The notes beneath the pieces are model-generated. The model saw only the letters and a list, made by a program, of their open reading frames with translations, ran no database searches and was not told the origin of the DNA. From Tenrec ecaudatus (Eukaryota; Chordata; Mammalia; Afrosoricida; Tenrecidae): a stretch of 64,000 nt of DNA. The DNA lies in the NCBI RefSeq assembly GCF_050624435.1, contig NC_134542.1:15247997-15311996 (forward strand). Direction: 5' to 3'. Positions 43,565 to 55,400 of this stretch are shown here, one piece after another. Position 1 is the first letter of the stretch; each line of letters begins with the position of its first letter. The position numbers were made by a program, and so were the translations under genes.

Positions 43565-44499
43565 ACACTATCCCTTTCCTCCCACAAAGCCTTGAGGCTC
43601 TTATGCAAATATTCCTGTCCTGTGAAGTACCCATATCATTAGTTACCATAGCAGGTTTCCTTTATCTATAAATAAAGTTTTGATTCTGCATAATCTCCCC
43701 TCAATTTACAAGATAGCTGCGTTCCTCATACATTGAGGACACATTAAAGCCATGCAGAAAAAGGAAAAGAGCCACTTTTCATCTTATATATAGAATCATC
43801 TGCAGTGTTTATATGTATACACATGGATATTGTATACATTTATTATATTTAAACATAAAATGGAGATGATAGGTTTAGCTCATTATAACCCATTCTTCCC
43901 ATTCGGAAATGTGTAGCTTAACAGATCATTCATTTGTGCAGGACTGGTAGGCATTGGGGTAGCCAGGCCCTACCAGCTCTTGCCTCCCAAAGGCCACTAG
44001 AGCACTTCAATTATTGTATTGTGACACCCCAAACACCCCCAACTGGGCAAAGCTGGTCACACTGGGAATATCTGATTTTACAGGAACTCAAGGATAAACT
44101 ATAATCTGAATATTTTTTCTTGTCAGAGAAAATCATTAACCTTTGTTTTACTTACTGAGTAAATGGAATCAATTTATTTGGGGGTTTTGCTTATTTGTTT
44201 TAGATTTCCTAAAATTGGGGGGGTGCTAATTGCTATTGTATTCCATAATTAGCTTGGCCAGAGGGCTATCTGACCTACTGGAAATTGCCAAAGTACAAAA
44301 GAACACCCCAAGCAAAAGTTTTGGGTTTTTTATGCTGTTCCAAACCAGCCACACCAATGATTCTGACAGTTCAATAAATAACTTGGAGTTGATAGCATGC
44401 AATATCAACTCTAGAAATTTTCCACTTGTTACACATTTGGAGTAAAACTAAACAAAATTTGACATGGATCCAATCTAATTAAAATATTTCAAAGGTGTT
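43565..44499. other. Non-coding, A/T-rich unique DNA
   Basis: Nothing recognised downstream of the FTL pseudogene up to the old LINE copy. Confidence 0.5.
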
Positions 44500-45216
44500 A
44501 TGTTGAAAGACATCCCTTGCCTGTGGATGAGTGGATTAAATAGAACCATTTCATAGAGTGAAAATGGCAGCTCCATCTAAAACAGTCGACAGACACAATG
44601 CAGTCTTGTTTAAAAAATGTTGTTGAAATAGAAATCCAGTTGCTATTTTCATATACCCACCCATCCGGGCTTCCCAGATGGGAAATACAATATTTTTTCA
44701 TTGAAATAGAAAAGCTATGCAAAGTGTGGTGAAGGAATCAGATGGTGGCAGCTCTCAGGGGAAATAGCATCTGAGGTCTTAAAGGCTTGTCTCAAAACGA
44801 GAATCCATCTAAGTGAGGACAATTCACATGGAAGAAACGCACCAGCCTGTGTGACCCACGGATTGTAAATAATAAGATCCAAGCCAGGAGGAAGGAACAG
44901 CATCGGAGCCTACCTCCTGAACACCTGTTTATGGGATGCTACAGATGACAGGGCAAGCTCAAAGTCAATCTGCAAAGTCCTTACGTGGAGTGAGCCCTGA
45001 GAACCCCCACTGACCATCGTCTAGGAACGTAAACCGCCCTCATATCAGACAAAGAACAGTGTGAAGTGGATTTTAGTAGCTGTACTTAGGCTGGAATGTA
45101 ATGACTTCCCATCCCATCGGGTCTCCCTTTGGATCCATTCTGAATTTATTCTAACTCTTTTAATATTCTCTGCTTACTTTTAGATTGAGGTTAATAGCTG
45201 TCTTATATGGCTGAGG

Positions 45217-45267
<51 letters not shown>

Positions 45268-45535
45268 CGCGCGCGCGCGTGCTCATTTTATATGTCTTTC
45301 TGTACAGGGAAGCCCGGATTGGTGGGTATATGAAGACAGCAACTGGATTAACAACTATCTGGGGGCATGGATGGGGAGCGGATAGGAAATAGGGAGTCAA
45401 AACCAGTGGGTACAAGAAGTAAAACAAATGTTCCAAAGTTGATTGTGGTGATAATTGTACCACCTTTCTTAATATGATTGAACTATTGAATTGTATGGCT
45501 TATTAATTATAGCTCAATAAAGCTGTGTGAAGAAA
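44500..45535 (+). mobile_element. Old LINE (L1-type) 3' UTR copy, sense
   Basis: Carries the LINE phrases GGGGAAATAGCATCTGAGGTCTTAAAGGCTTG and CATGGAAGAAACGCACCAGCCTGTGTGA in diverged form (positions 44760-44855). Ends with a variant terminus, GATTGTGGTGATAATTGTACC … AGCTCAATAAAGCTG at 45440-45525. The (GT)n(GC)n tract at 45218-45281 sits inside it. Confidence 0.6.
45218..45281 (+). repeat. Compound (GT)n(GC)n dinucleotide tract
   Basis: About 20 GT units run straight into about 10 GC units: 64 bases of strictly alternating purine-pyrimidine, a strong candidate for Z-DNA. Confidence 0.95.
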
Positions 45536-45549
45536 GACAAGCTATTGAC

Positions 45550-46445
45550 CAAGTTTATATGAAAAGAAAGATTCCCCAAATAGTCAAAGCAGTATTGAAG
45601 AAAAAAATAAAGCAAGAGATCTTAAACCTCCCAACAGCACAACATCTTATACAGGCACTATAATCAAAGCTGCCAGGGATTGGTACAATGATAGATACAT
45701 ATACCAATAGACATAAACTGAAAGCTCAGAATTATGCACAGCCATCTATGAATCACTGATTTTTGGCAAGGGGTCAAAGTCCATTCAGTGGACCAGAAAC
45801 AGCTGGTGCTGGCAAAGCTGCATATTAATCACCTTATACACCAAAAAAAATGGACCCAAAATAAATCTAAGACCTAAATATTAAATATATTGGTAAAACA
45901 AAATTCCTAAAATACAACACAGGAAGAAATTTATGAGGACTAATTTTTTTGTAAAAATAACAAATACTGCAACAAAAGCATGAATAGAAGATAATATAGA
46001 GAAATGGAAAATCTATCCAATTAAAATTTTATGTTCATCAAGAGATTTAAAAATGTATACAGATAACCTAAATAACTAGATAACCTCTTATAAAGGTATC
46101 TAAATAATTACTAAATATAACCTTAAAAGATTGAATAGATAGCCTAAAGAAGGGGAAGAAATCAAGAATGCTCTCTCTGACAAGGGTCTAATGTATAAAA
46201 TCTGTAGAAAGCAACAGCAACTCAACAATAAAAGGACAAATTACCTAGTTGCAAAGTGGGCAAAGTACACGAACAGAGCCTTCATCAAAATGGACATTCA
46301 CAAAGTCAACTGACATTATGAAAAGCTATTCTCATGACCGTTAGCCAGACATGCAAATCAACATTACAATGAGATAGTATCCTAATTAATATGGCAATGA
46401 TTTAAATCTATTAGAGTTGCATATGTTCATTTGCATATTTAAGAT
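45550..46445 (+). mobile_element. Old L1 ORF2 3' portion (left part of an interrupted copy)
   Basis: Matches the conserved end of L1 ORF2: AGCTGCCAGGGATTGGTACA, ATAGACATAAACTGAAAGCTCAGAA, GAATCACTGATTTTTGGCAAGG, CAGCTGGTGCTGGCAAAGCT, GACAAGGGTCTAATGTATAAAAT, AATTACCTAGTTGCAAAGTGGGCAAAG. Many stops; no intact frame. The copy resumes at 49800. Confidence 0.75.
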
Positions 46446-46479
46446 TGTTGGGCACGAGAAAGTCAAGAGTGACTACTCT

Positions 46480-46685
46480 TCAGATGCAATAACAGCTGTA
46501 ACAGTTCCCTGAGGTTACGGGAAGAGGAGGCAAGAGGGGGGAATGAGAGCTGAGAGCACTGATGACTGCCTAACTCCACTTGATGGGGTTGAACAAAGGA
46601 ATTGTACGTGAATAGATACATTGGATTTTGTAAGATACGTCAATAAGACTACTATAAAAAGTAATTAATTAATTGAAATGGGAGT
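46480..46685 (+). mobile_element. LINE (L1-type) 3' UTR fragment
   Basis: Shares AACAGTTCCCTGAGGTTACGGG and GGAATTGTACGTGAATAGATACATTGG with the start of the copy at 40635. Lies between the left half of the old L1 and the nested pair at 46733-49795. Confidence 0.5.
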
Positions 46686-46796
46686 GATTTTGAAAAGCAG
46701 ATAGATACGGGAATACCAAAATTAGACTATGGGGCCAGGTGTGGCACCCCAGCACACTGGACCAGAAAACACTCCTAAAGGTCAACAAACTGGTAA

Positions 46797-48340
46797 TTTT
46801 TTAAAAAATCATTTTATAGGGGGCTCATAGAGCTCTTATCACAATTCATCCATTCATTCATTGTGTCAAGCACATCTGTACATTTATTGTAAAAATGTAC
46901 AAAAAATTCTCAAACATTTGCTTTCTACTTGAGCCCTTGGTATATCAGCTTCTCACTTTTCCCTTCCCTCCCTCACAAACCCTTGATAATTTATAAATTA
47001 TTATTATTTTTCCTTGTCTTACATTGTCCGATGTCTCCGTTCACCCACTTTTCTGTTATCCGTCCACTAGGAAAGAGGTTTTATATATAGATCATTGTAA
47101 TCAGTTCCCCCTTTCTCCCCCACTTCCCCCTTACCCTCATGGTATTTCTACTCTCATTATTGGTCCTGAGGGGTTTAATCTGTCCTGGATTCCCTGTGTT
47201 TCCAGTTATGATCTGTACCAGTGTATATCCTCTGGTCTAGCTGGATTTGTAAGGTAGAATTGGGATCATGATAGTAGGGAAGGGAGAGGAAGGAAGCATT
47301 AAAGATCTAGGAAAGTTGTATGTTTCATCGATGCTACACTACAGATGAGCCTGACTGCCTCATCTCCTCACTGAAACCCTTCTGTAAGGGGATGTCCAGT
47401 TGCCTACAGATGGCCTTTGGGTCCCCATTCTTCCCTCCCCCTCATGCACAGTGATATGATTTTTGTTCTTTTATGTCTGATACCTGATCCTATGGACATC
47501 TCGTGATCACACAGGCTGGTGTGCTTCTTCCATCTTGACTTCATTGTTTCTCAGCGAGATGGCTGCTTGTTTATCTTCAAGCCTTTAAGACCCCAGACAC
47601 TATGTCTTTTGATAGCCAGGCACCATCAGCTTTCCTTACCACATTTGCTTATGCACCCGCTTTGTCTTCAGTGATCATATAGGGAAGCTGGGCATCATGG
47701 AATGCCAGCTTAATAAAACAAACTGTTCTTGGCTTGAGGGAGTACTGGAGTAGTGGCCCAATGTCCATCTGCTACCTTAATACTAAACCTATAAATATAT
47801 GCATGTAGATCTATTTCCCCATCATCATATATAAATATATTTACAAATGTACATACCTGTATTTGGAGCTCTATAAATGCCCTTTGCCTTCTAGCTCTTT
47901 CCTCTCTTTCCTTTTACTTTCTTCTTGTCCCACTATCATGTTCAGCCTTCATTTGGATTTCAGTAATTCCTCTCATTGCTCTTGATCAAGCCCTACCAGA
48001 CCTCCTACAAACCTCCTTGCCATTGATTTTGGATCACTTGTTGTTCCCTTGTCCCTGGGTTTGTTAACACCCACTTCCCCCTCTCCCATGTCCCCCTGGA
48101 ACCATTGGTCCCATTGTTCTTTCTCCTCCAGATTGTTTATCCCATCTATCTTATCTAGATAGACCTGCAGAGATAATGATATGTGCTAAAACAGAGCAAA
48201 GTAAAGCAACAAAAGAAAACAAAACAACAACAACCAAAAATCCCAATGACAAAAAAAAGACTGTTAATAGTTCAAGGACTGTTTGTTGACCTTTGGGAGT
48301 GTTTTCCCAGACCAGGAACTATTTATAGGCTTTTCTCTCT
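46797..48340 (-). mobile_element. LINE (L1-type) 3' end, antisense, nested in the sense copy
   Basis: Begins on the plus strand with TTTTTTAAAAAATCATTTTAT (reverse of the LINE end and A-tail), runs backwards through CATTGTGTCAAGCACATCTGT, CCCTTGATAATTTATAAATT, GGTGTGCTTCTTCCAT, TCAAGCCTTTAAGACCCC, CCCACTATCATG and GGGTTTGTTAACACCC, and ends with GTTTGTTGACCTTTGGGAGTGTTTTC. That last phrase is the reverse of the start of the family. Confidence 0.8.
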
Positions 48341-48789
48341 TTTTTTTTTTTGTCATTGGTTTTTTTGTTGTTGCTTTTGTTGCTTTGTTTTGCTCTGTTT
48401 TGTATTTGTGCTTATTATTGTCTCTGCCTGTCTATCTGGATAAGATGAGGGAGATAAACAATCCAGAGGAGGAAACAATGGGACTGAAGGCTCTGGTGGG
48501 AACACAGAAGGGAAGGTGGGGGAAAGGAAGTGGGTGTTAACAAACCCAGGACAAGGGAACAAGTGATCTAAAATCGATGGTGAGGAGGGCATAGGATGCC
48601 TGGTATGGCTGATCAAGGGCAATGTAACTGAGAAGAATTACTGAAACCCAAATGAAGGCTGAACACGATAGTGGGACAAGAGGAAAGTAAAAGGAAATAG
48701 AGAAAAGAACTAGGAGGCAAAGGGCATTTATAGAGGTCTAAATACAGGCATGTACATATGTAAATATATTTTTATATAACCATAGGGAA

Positions 48790-48810
48790 ATATGTGTGTG
48801 TGTGTGTGTT
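48790..48810 (+). repeat. Microsatellite (TG)n in LINE 3' UTR
   Basis: Nine TG units; the equivalent LINE positions elsewhere have TATATA. Confidence 0.85.
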
Positions 48811-49799
48811 AAGAAGTATCTAGGTAGCAGATGGACATTGAGCCTCTACTCAAGTACGCCCTCAACACAGGAACACTTTGTTCCAATAACCTGGTATTCT
48901 GTGATGTTCACCTTCCTGACATTCTTGCTGAAGACAAAATGGGTGCATAGCAAAGGTGGTGAAGAAAGCTGATGGTGCCGCCAGCAAAAGATATAGTGTC
49001 TGGGGTGTTAAAGACTTGAAGACAAACAAACAGCTATCCAGTTGAGAAGCAACAAAGTCCACATGGAGGAAACACACCAGTCTGTGCGATCATGAGGTGT
49101 CAAAGGGATCAGGTGTCAGGCATCAAAGACCCAGAACAAAAAATCATATAAATGTGAATGAGGGAGAGTACAGAGTGGAGAACCAAAGCCCATCTGTAGA
49201 CAATTGGACATCCATTACAGAAGGGTCACAAGGAAGAGACGAGCCAGTCAGGGTGCAGTGTAGCACCGATGAAACATACAACTTTCCTCTAGTTCTTTAA
49301 TGTTTCCTCCCCCATCCCCCACTATCTTTATCTGAATTCTACCTTACAAATCCAGTTAGACCAGGGCATGTACAGATAAGAGCTGGAAACACAGGAAATC
49401 CAGGACAGATATAACATTCAAGACCAATAATGAGAGTAGCAATACCAGGAGGGTATGGGAAAGGTGGGGATAGATAGGGGGAACCAAGCACAAGAATCTA
49501 CATATAACCCCCTCCCTGAGAGACAGGACAACAGAAAAGTGGGTGAAGGGAGACATCAGTCAGTGTAAGACATGAAAAAATAATAATTTATAAATTATCA
49601 AGGGTTCATGAGGGAGGGGGTGAGCAAGGGGGAAAATGGGGAGCTGATACTAAGTACTCAAGTAGAAAGAAAATGTTTTGAAAATGATGATGGCAACAAA
49701 TGCACAAATGTGCTTGACACAATGGATGGATGAATTGTGATAAGAGCTGTATGAGCCCCCAGTGAAATGATCAAAAATAAATAAATAAAATAAAAGGCA

Positions 49800-50290
49800 G
49801 ATATGGGAATGATTTTTAAAACAAACATCTAACAATAAGCATTAGCAAAGGTGTGGGGAGGTCAGAACTGGTGAACATATAAGTGGTGCCACCACTATGG
49901 AAAACCACCATGTTAAACTAAATATGCAACAACCCTATGATCCAGTGGTCTATGTGTATACCCTAGAGACTTAAAAATAAAAACATGTACACACCTATGT
50001 TCATCGTTGCTTTACTCACAATATCAAATAAATGGAAACGATGTAAATGCCAACCAGCAAATAAATAGATAAGCAAACGATGGCACATACATACAATAGA
50101 ATACCACAGAACCATAAAGAACAATGAAGAATATTGTAATATGGATGAATCTAGACATCATAATGCTAAGTGATATAAATCAAGCATATACAGACAAGTA
50201 TTATATAATTCTGTTTTATAGAAAGAGAGAATGGCAGTGCGTTTGGTTTGGGAGTTTTGTAAGGACAAATAGTGAATGCCCCTTTATAAG
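49800..50290 (+). mobile_element. Old L1 ORF2 3' end (right part of the interrupted copy)
   Basis: Continues the L1 at 45550-46445: AGGTGTGGGGAGGTCAGAAC, GGTGCCACCACTATGGAAAACC, ATATGCAACAACCCTATGATCCA, TTCATCGTTGCTTTACTCACAAT, ATGGATGAATCTAGACATCATAATGCTAAG. Together with the left part it shows that 46445-49800 is later inserted sequence. Confidence 0.75.
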
Positions 50291-50534
50291 AATAGATCAA
50301 CAAAGACCAATGTTTGTTGGTGGTAACTAGGAAAGGGGAATCAGGGAAGTATACTATATACAGCAGAGACTAGATATTTTTGATGATGGGAAAGTGGTGA
50401 GCACAGGCCAGTAACGTAACAACAAGCATTTGAACCCATATAGATAGACATCCCTAAATGGGTCACAAGGAGGGACGTGTGTGCCCATAGATCAGAACAA
50501 ATGTGTAAATATATTTAACGTGACTTTCTAGCTA

Positions 50535-50735
50535 TAGGGAGCCCTACATGGGTTGTGAGCTGCAAGGTGCAGTTCAAAACAACCTGCCACTCTGAAGGAG
50601 AAAGATGGGGCTTTCTACAAGTACAGTCTCAGAAACTCAAATGGGACCAGTTCCACCTGGTCCTATAGAGTCATTAAGAGTCGGCATCAACTTGATGGCC
50701 CCGAGTTTGGTTTTTGTCTTTTTGTTTGGAGTTTT
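50535..50735 (+). repeat. AfroSINE with (GTTT)n tail
   Basis: GGGAGCCCTACATGGGTTGTG … GGTGCAGTTCAAAACAACC … AGAGTCGGCATCAACTTGATGGCCCCGAG, followed by GTTTGG and a (GTTT)n array. Confidence 0.8.
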
Positions 50736-50779
50736 TTTGTTTGTTTGTTTGTTTGTTTGTTTGTTTGTTTGTTTGTTTC
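50736..50779 (+). repeat. Microsatellite (GTTT)n at a SINE tail
   Basis: About 10 GTTT units directly after the SINE at 50535. Confidence 0.9.
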
Positions 50780-51182
50780 TCTGTTTCTAGCTATAGTCCC
50801 TGGTACTCCCATGAAACAACCTCTCCCTGATGGGTCTGAGTAAGAAAACGTGAAGGAACATAGGGTTCTGTTGCGTGTGCTTGCTAACGGGATTCATTGT
50901 GATGGCCAACCTGCAGTATAAACCAGCCATCTCAGTTGCCAGAGCAGGGTCTCCCTCCCTGTAAGAACCAGGAGAGGAGTGTGTCCTGTGGCCTCTGGGA
51001 TCCCTGTGCATGAACCTCCTCGATCCCAAAACAGCTCTGACACCCAAAGACTGACAGAGGAGCAGCAGCAGCAGCAGAACCTGGAGCCGGAGTATGAGAG
51101 GGACCAGTAGACTTTCCAGCCTACAGAGCGAGTGAAGCTGAGGGTTTGGTGGCAGGAGGCTGACTTGTGGCGTGACGTCCCT
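50780..51182. other. Unassigned segment with (CAG)n run
   Basis: Between two SINEs. Contains GAGGAGCAGCAGCAGCAGCAG at about 51057; the frame DTQRLTEEQQQQQNLEPEYERDQ ends in a stop at 51110. No family recognised; it may be an old retroposed exon or chance. Confidence 0.3.
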
Positions 51183-51192
51183 TGTACCTTTG

Positions 51193-51332
51193 TGCACTTA
51201 AGTCAGGAAAGTCAGCAGTTCAAAACCACCAGCTACTCAGGAGAAAAAAACCAGGCATTCTACTCCTGTGAAGAGTTACACACTTACCCTGCCCTATAAG
51301 TCAAAATGGACTTGATGGCGGTGAGTTTGTTC
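51193..51332 (+). repeat. AfroSINE with perfect 10-bp target duplication
   Basis: Body AAAGTCAGCAGTTCAAAACCACC … TCAAAATGGACTTGATGGCGGTGAG, internally shortened to 140 bp. Perfect repeats TGTACCTTTG at 51183-51192 and 51333-51342 flank it, so the truncation was present at insertion or is internal. Confidence 0.85.
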
Positions 51333-51459
51333 TGTACCTTTGGGTTTGCTGACCCACAAAGCTGGAGCTGAGGGCCTTTGGCCTGAGGCCTCACCATAGA
51401 GTGGCACAACCTTGGGGCAGTTTTTAGCATCCCTCAAAGACTGTTTCTTAGCATGTCTT

Positions 51460-52400
51460 GACTAAATAACTGAGCATTTCTCATCTGAATTATCACCTCT
51501 TAACGTCCAGAACAGGCCACATGATTGTGAGCATTGTCTGTGAGTTCGGTGTAGCCATTGCACAGAATCAGAGAACCCAGCTGAAAAGGAGAGAGTGCTG
51601 TGTGGGACAGCACACAGCCCTGTGGGATGAAACACACAAATGTGGATCATGCTCAGACATAACCAAACACCTTCCAACATTGGCTTTCTGCATTTGAAGA
51701 CTATGAACAACTCAGTCAATCGTATAACAAAGTCACACAAAAAATCTGCATCCTAGAGAAGTGAGTAACATCTAGAGTCTTAAAGGCTTGCAAGTACCCA
51801 TTTCAGACACAACAGTGGATCGCAACTCACTGGGAACACACCAGTAAGAAGGTAGCAGCCCAAAGCAGAGATGAAAAAGACTGCAGGGATCTCAATGCCA
51901 TCCACCATGAGACCAGAAGACCCAGCTGGTATCTGGCTACCACCACCACAGATCATTCTGACCAGTCACACACTGGTTGGTCCCAGATAGAATATGAAAT
52001 GAAATATGGAAGAGAACTCAAATCTTATTTAAAAAAATAAATCCAAAGCCAAACAAACTTGAACAGTAGAGGATCCCTGTGACTATGACCTTGAGACATT
52101 GTTTAAACTTGAAACCAAGCGGACCTCCTGAGATCACCCTGTAACAAAATAGGGGAGAAATGCACAAAAGAAAGTATTGTCTCTGTCAGATCAATGCCAT
52201 AGGAGAGCAGAGTCCCCAATTTCTCAAATTTCTCGAAGCACCCGGAAGGGAACAACTAGAATGCAAAAAGAATAGGGGAATGTTAGCGCATTGTGCTCAA
52301 CATCACTAATGTTGCTGGAGAGTTTGTGTGGAAATGCTCGAACCCAAAACCTAACTTGTTGCATAAACTTTCACCAAAGAGAAACAGTAAAACATTATTT
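51460..52400 (+). mobile_element. LINE (L1-type) 3' end, third subfamily
   Basis: Marks recalled from afrotherian LINE 3' regions: CATTTGAAGACTATGAACAACTCAGTC, AACAAAGTCACACAAAAAATCTGCATCCTAGAGAAG, AGAGTCTTAAAGGCTTGCAAG, CTCCTGAGATCACCCTGTAAC, CATTGTGCTCAACATCACTAATGTTG and TTGCATAAACTTTCACCAAAGAG near the end. No ORF. Confidence 0.6.
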
Positions 52401-55400
52401 TTTAAGTTGAATATTTATCTAGGATTTGAGGTGGTATTATAGATACACTTTTTAAGTGATAAGAAACAATATAAAGCAAAGGCATTGTTGTTTTACACAG
52501 AATGCACTTAAACTCCTCACTTAGCAACCATCTAATTATCTGACCCTGAATTATATATAGGAGACATGGGTGATAACCAGGCCACCCAAGGAACAGCAGC
52601 CAACTGACTGAGGGAGATCCTCTCACATGTAGCCTCAATGTCTTGGACCAGCCACTGCTAGGGAGTGACAAGAATTATGTGAGATTGTGGGTCGGCAAGG
52701 GGAGATAAGGTTGAGTTCCTGAAGGTGCAAGGGAGGTGGGTCTGGAGAGGCAGAAAGGGGGCTTCGGGCCGGGATGAATGAGGACGCAGGGGGTACCCAC
52801 CCAAGTTAGGAAACTGGAGGCAATGAGTGGTGGACAAAACCCAGCCCCCACCTCCACCTCTCTGATGTCCCCCTCTTCCCCACCCCACCCCACATACCTC
52901 AAGGCTTTAATGTGATGGGGAAAGTATGTGTAAGGGGTGCTGGTGGGTGGTGAGTGATGGAGGGCAGAGTGCTGGCCCTGACTCTTACCTAACACTGATT
53001 CTGCATAACGACTGAACTTAACCATGTTGACAAGCGAGGACTGGGCGTGTCCTTAGGCTCTGGAGGCCCTGAGGGCTACGTGCGATGAATACACTCAGGA
53101 CAGCTACTACCCCCAAAATGAGAAGTTTGACTCCACCCGAATGCGCCTGTGTTAAAGGCCTAGCAATCTCCTCCCTAAGAAATGAGCGTATGACTGAAAA
53201 CCGTGTGGAGCACTGCTCTGCTCTGACACACAGGCAGTCACCAGGAGTGGTGCACAGGCTGTGCTATTGTTATGCTCAGAATCCTAGCGCCAGTAGCCAA
53301 TGAAGCCATGCACCCTGCTCAGCACTGTCTAACACCAGTGCCCAGCCCTCCCTCGCCTCTCCCCACCACGCTGCCAGGAGGTTCCGGGAATGGACAAGAG
53401 GAATTGCAGCAGGCACTCTGAGGCATGCAGCATTTGTCCGACAATCCATGGGAGGTTTCCTGGCAGACAGTGTCAGAAGTCTCTGGAAAGCACCTCATAC
53501 CCCACCACCTGTAGAACAGTAATTATCTCTGGACAAAGCCCACTTTTACTCATATGATCAGTGTCTACGTTTAAGAGGGAAAGGGGTCTTAAATATGCAT
53601 GACACAATTTAAAATGTATATACAAACACGAAATTGCTGTAATGACTAGATTTAAAGCCTCCTAAAAAGTGATATGATTATTACATGTTTTCTACCACAG
53701 CAAAGAGTGTGCTCCTCTGAGTGTTTTGAGACTTAGCAAGGCGATTATATTTCTGCATCACTGGAGGAAGGCTGCCACAACCTAAGTATTGTCCACCAAG
53801 ACTCTGTGTGTTCCTGCTCTGAGCATCCAGAAGTTACTACAGAAACCAAAGAGATGAAAGTTAAAATCTTAATTATTTTTCTTCTTTTTAACTGATTTTC
53901 CTTTGATTACAACTCTCCATTCTGTTACTGCATTGGAGAAACTGTTACATCCTTATCCGTGTGTTGAGAACTAACAGACATACTTCAAAGTATTTGATAG
54001 AATAACTTCTATAGTTTCTATGGTGAAGATAAGTCACAGTGCAAGTGATTGCAGTAATAGTCCAATGCATTATCTTGAATCAATGGTTAAAGGATATAAT
54101 ACATGAAACCATTTATAAGCACAGGAAAAAGGTAAAACTGCCTGAAAGGTGAATATAGTGGCCGAAAGACTAAGGTCTCACCTGAATTTCATCTTCAAAG
54201 GGACAGCAATGGTGGGGGGAGGGGCTGTCAGCTGAAGCCTTCAAACCTATGTGTTTTGAATAATCCTTTCAGAGATCATCATTTTTATTTGGAGTCATTA
54301 CATGGCTCTTGAGACCTTCACTCTGGCAGAGAGAGCTGTTGATGATTCAATGAAAGCGAGGTACAGAACTTCGTATTCTGCCATTTCGTGCTGAAATCCC
54401 CCTAGTCCCCACTGCAGACTCGCCCTGCAGGATTGAGAAGGATTCGGACAATGGGTGCTATAGTACTGACCCTTTCTGATAGGGTAGGAGATCTGCTGTC
54501 AGAATTCTGAGTCTCCCTCATGGCCCGCTCCCTGAAGAATCATTTTGTGCACATGTTGTGTGGTCTAGGTGGTAAATGCTACAAACCAACAAAAACCAAA
54601 GTCATTGCCATTGAGTCCATTCAGACGCCTACTGACCCTACAGAGGGCTTCCAAAATGATAAGTCTTCTTAAGAGCAACTTCATCTTTTTTCCTTCATCA
54701 TAGATAGATTGGTTTGAACCACTGACCTTGAGGTTGGCAGCCCAATTCTTATCCCACAGTGCTACCCAGGATCATTCTAAAGTCTATGACTCTAAAATAT
54801 GAGAGCAGCCAAACATCATTGAATCTGACTTATCATTTTCTTTTTTCCGACTACGAGATTCTCTGGTGCATTCAGTCTCCAAAAACATAATGGATGCAAT
54901 CACATCTGCATGGTCAATTCCCCTAGGTCAATGTCATGAGCAAAATCCCTGAAAGGTGTGCAGTTAAAATCCAATCACTTTAGTCATAATGTATTCAAAT
55001 TATTCTCATCATTTTAGAACCACTGAATGGAATTTTAACCATGCATCTAATCTTTCTCTCAGGTCATGTCTGTGATGTATCCTCCCATTAATCATTTAGT
55101 TGGTCCTTGATTTAAGAAAATGGTTGAACATCATTTTGTAGACTGTCCTGAGATGACTAGGGGAATTTTATTTAAAAGGGAATGTCATGGTTGATACCTG
55201 GACCCAACACCCATAGACTTCCAAGATATGTTTAAAGCCTTCTTCTGTTCAGAATACATTTACATGAATATTTGTGAGGCATATCCTTCATGCAAGTTGA
55301 AGTTGAGCCAGAAGAACAAACAAGTATAAAATGATCTGTACCTAATTCAGTAGCTTATAGTCACATGTGGCTACTGACAGCCCTTCCAATACAGCTAGTT

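Larger units (their letters stand above)
46733..49795 (+). mobile_element. LINE (L1-type) 3' end, sense, split by an inverted copy
   Basis: The left tip (46733-46796, GGGGCCAGGTGTGGCACCCC … GAAAACACTCCTAAAGGTCAAC) and the main part (48341-49795) form one copy. The latter runs from GAACTATTTATAGGC through TAACAAACCCAGGACAAGG, AAAGCTGATGGTGCC, CATGGAGGAAACACACCAGTCTG and GTGGGTGAAGGGAGACATCAG to the terminus TGATAAGAGCTGTATGAGCCCC and AAATAAATAAATAAA. The middle is occupied by an opposite-strand copy. Confidence 0.75.

Noticed and set aside
43171..43671. 166-codon frame as a ferritin-like gene
   Set aside because: It is the 3' half of the FTL processed pseudogene, starting within the fold and reading on through the poly(A) tract.
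51050..51115. Coding CAG-repeat exon
   Set aside because: Only five CAG units, a nearby stop and no recognised protein; left as unassigned.
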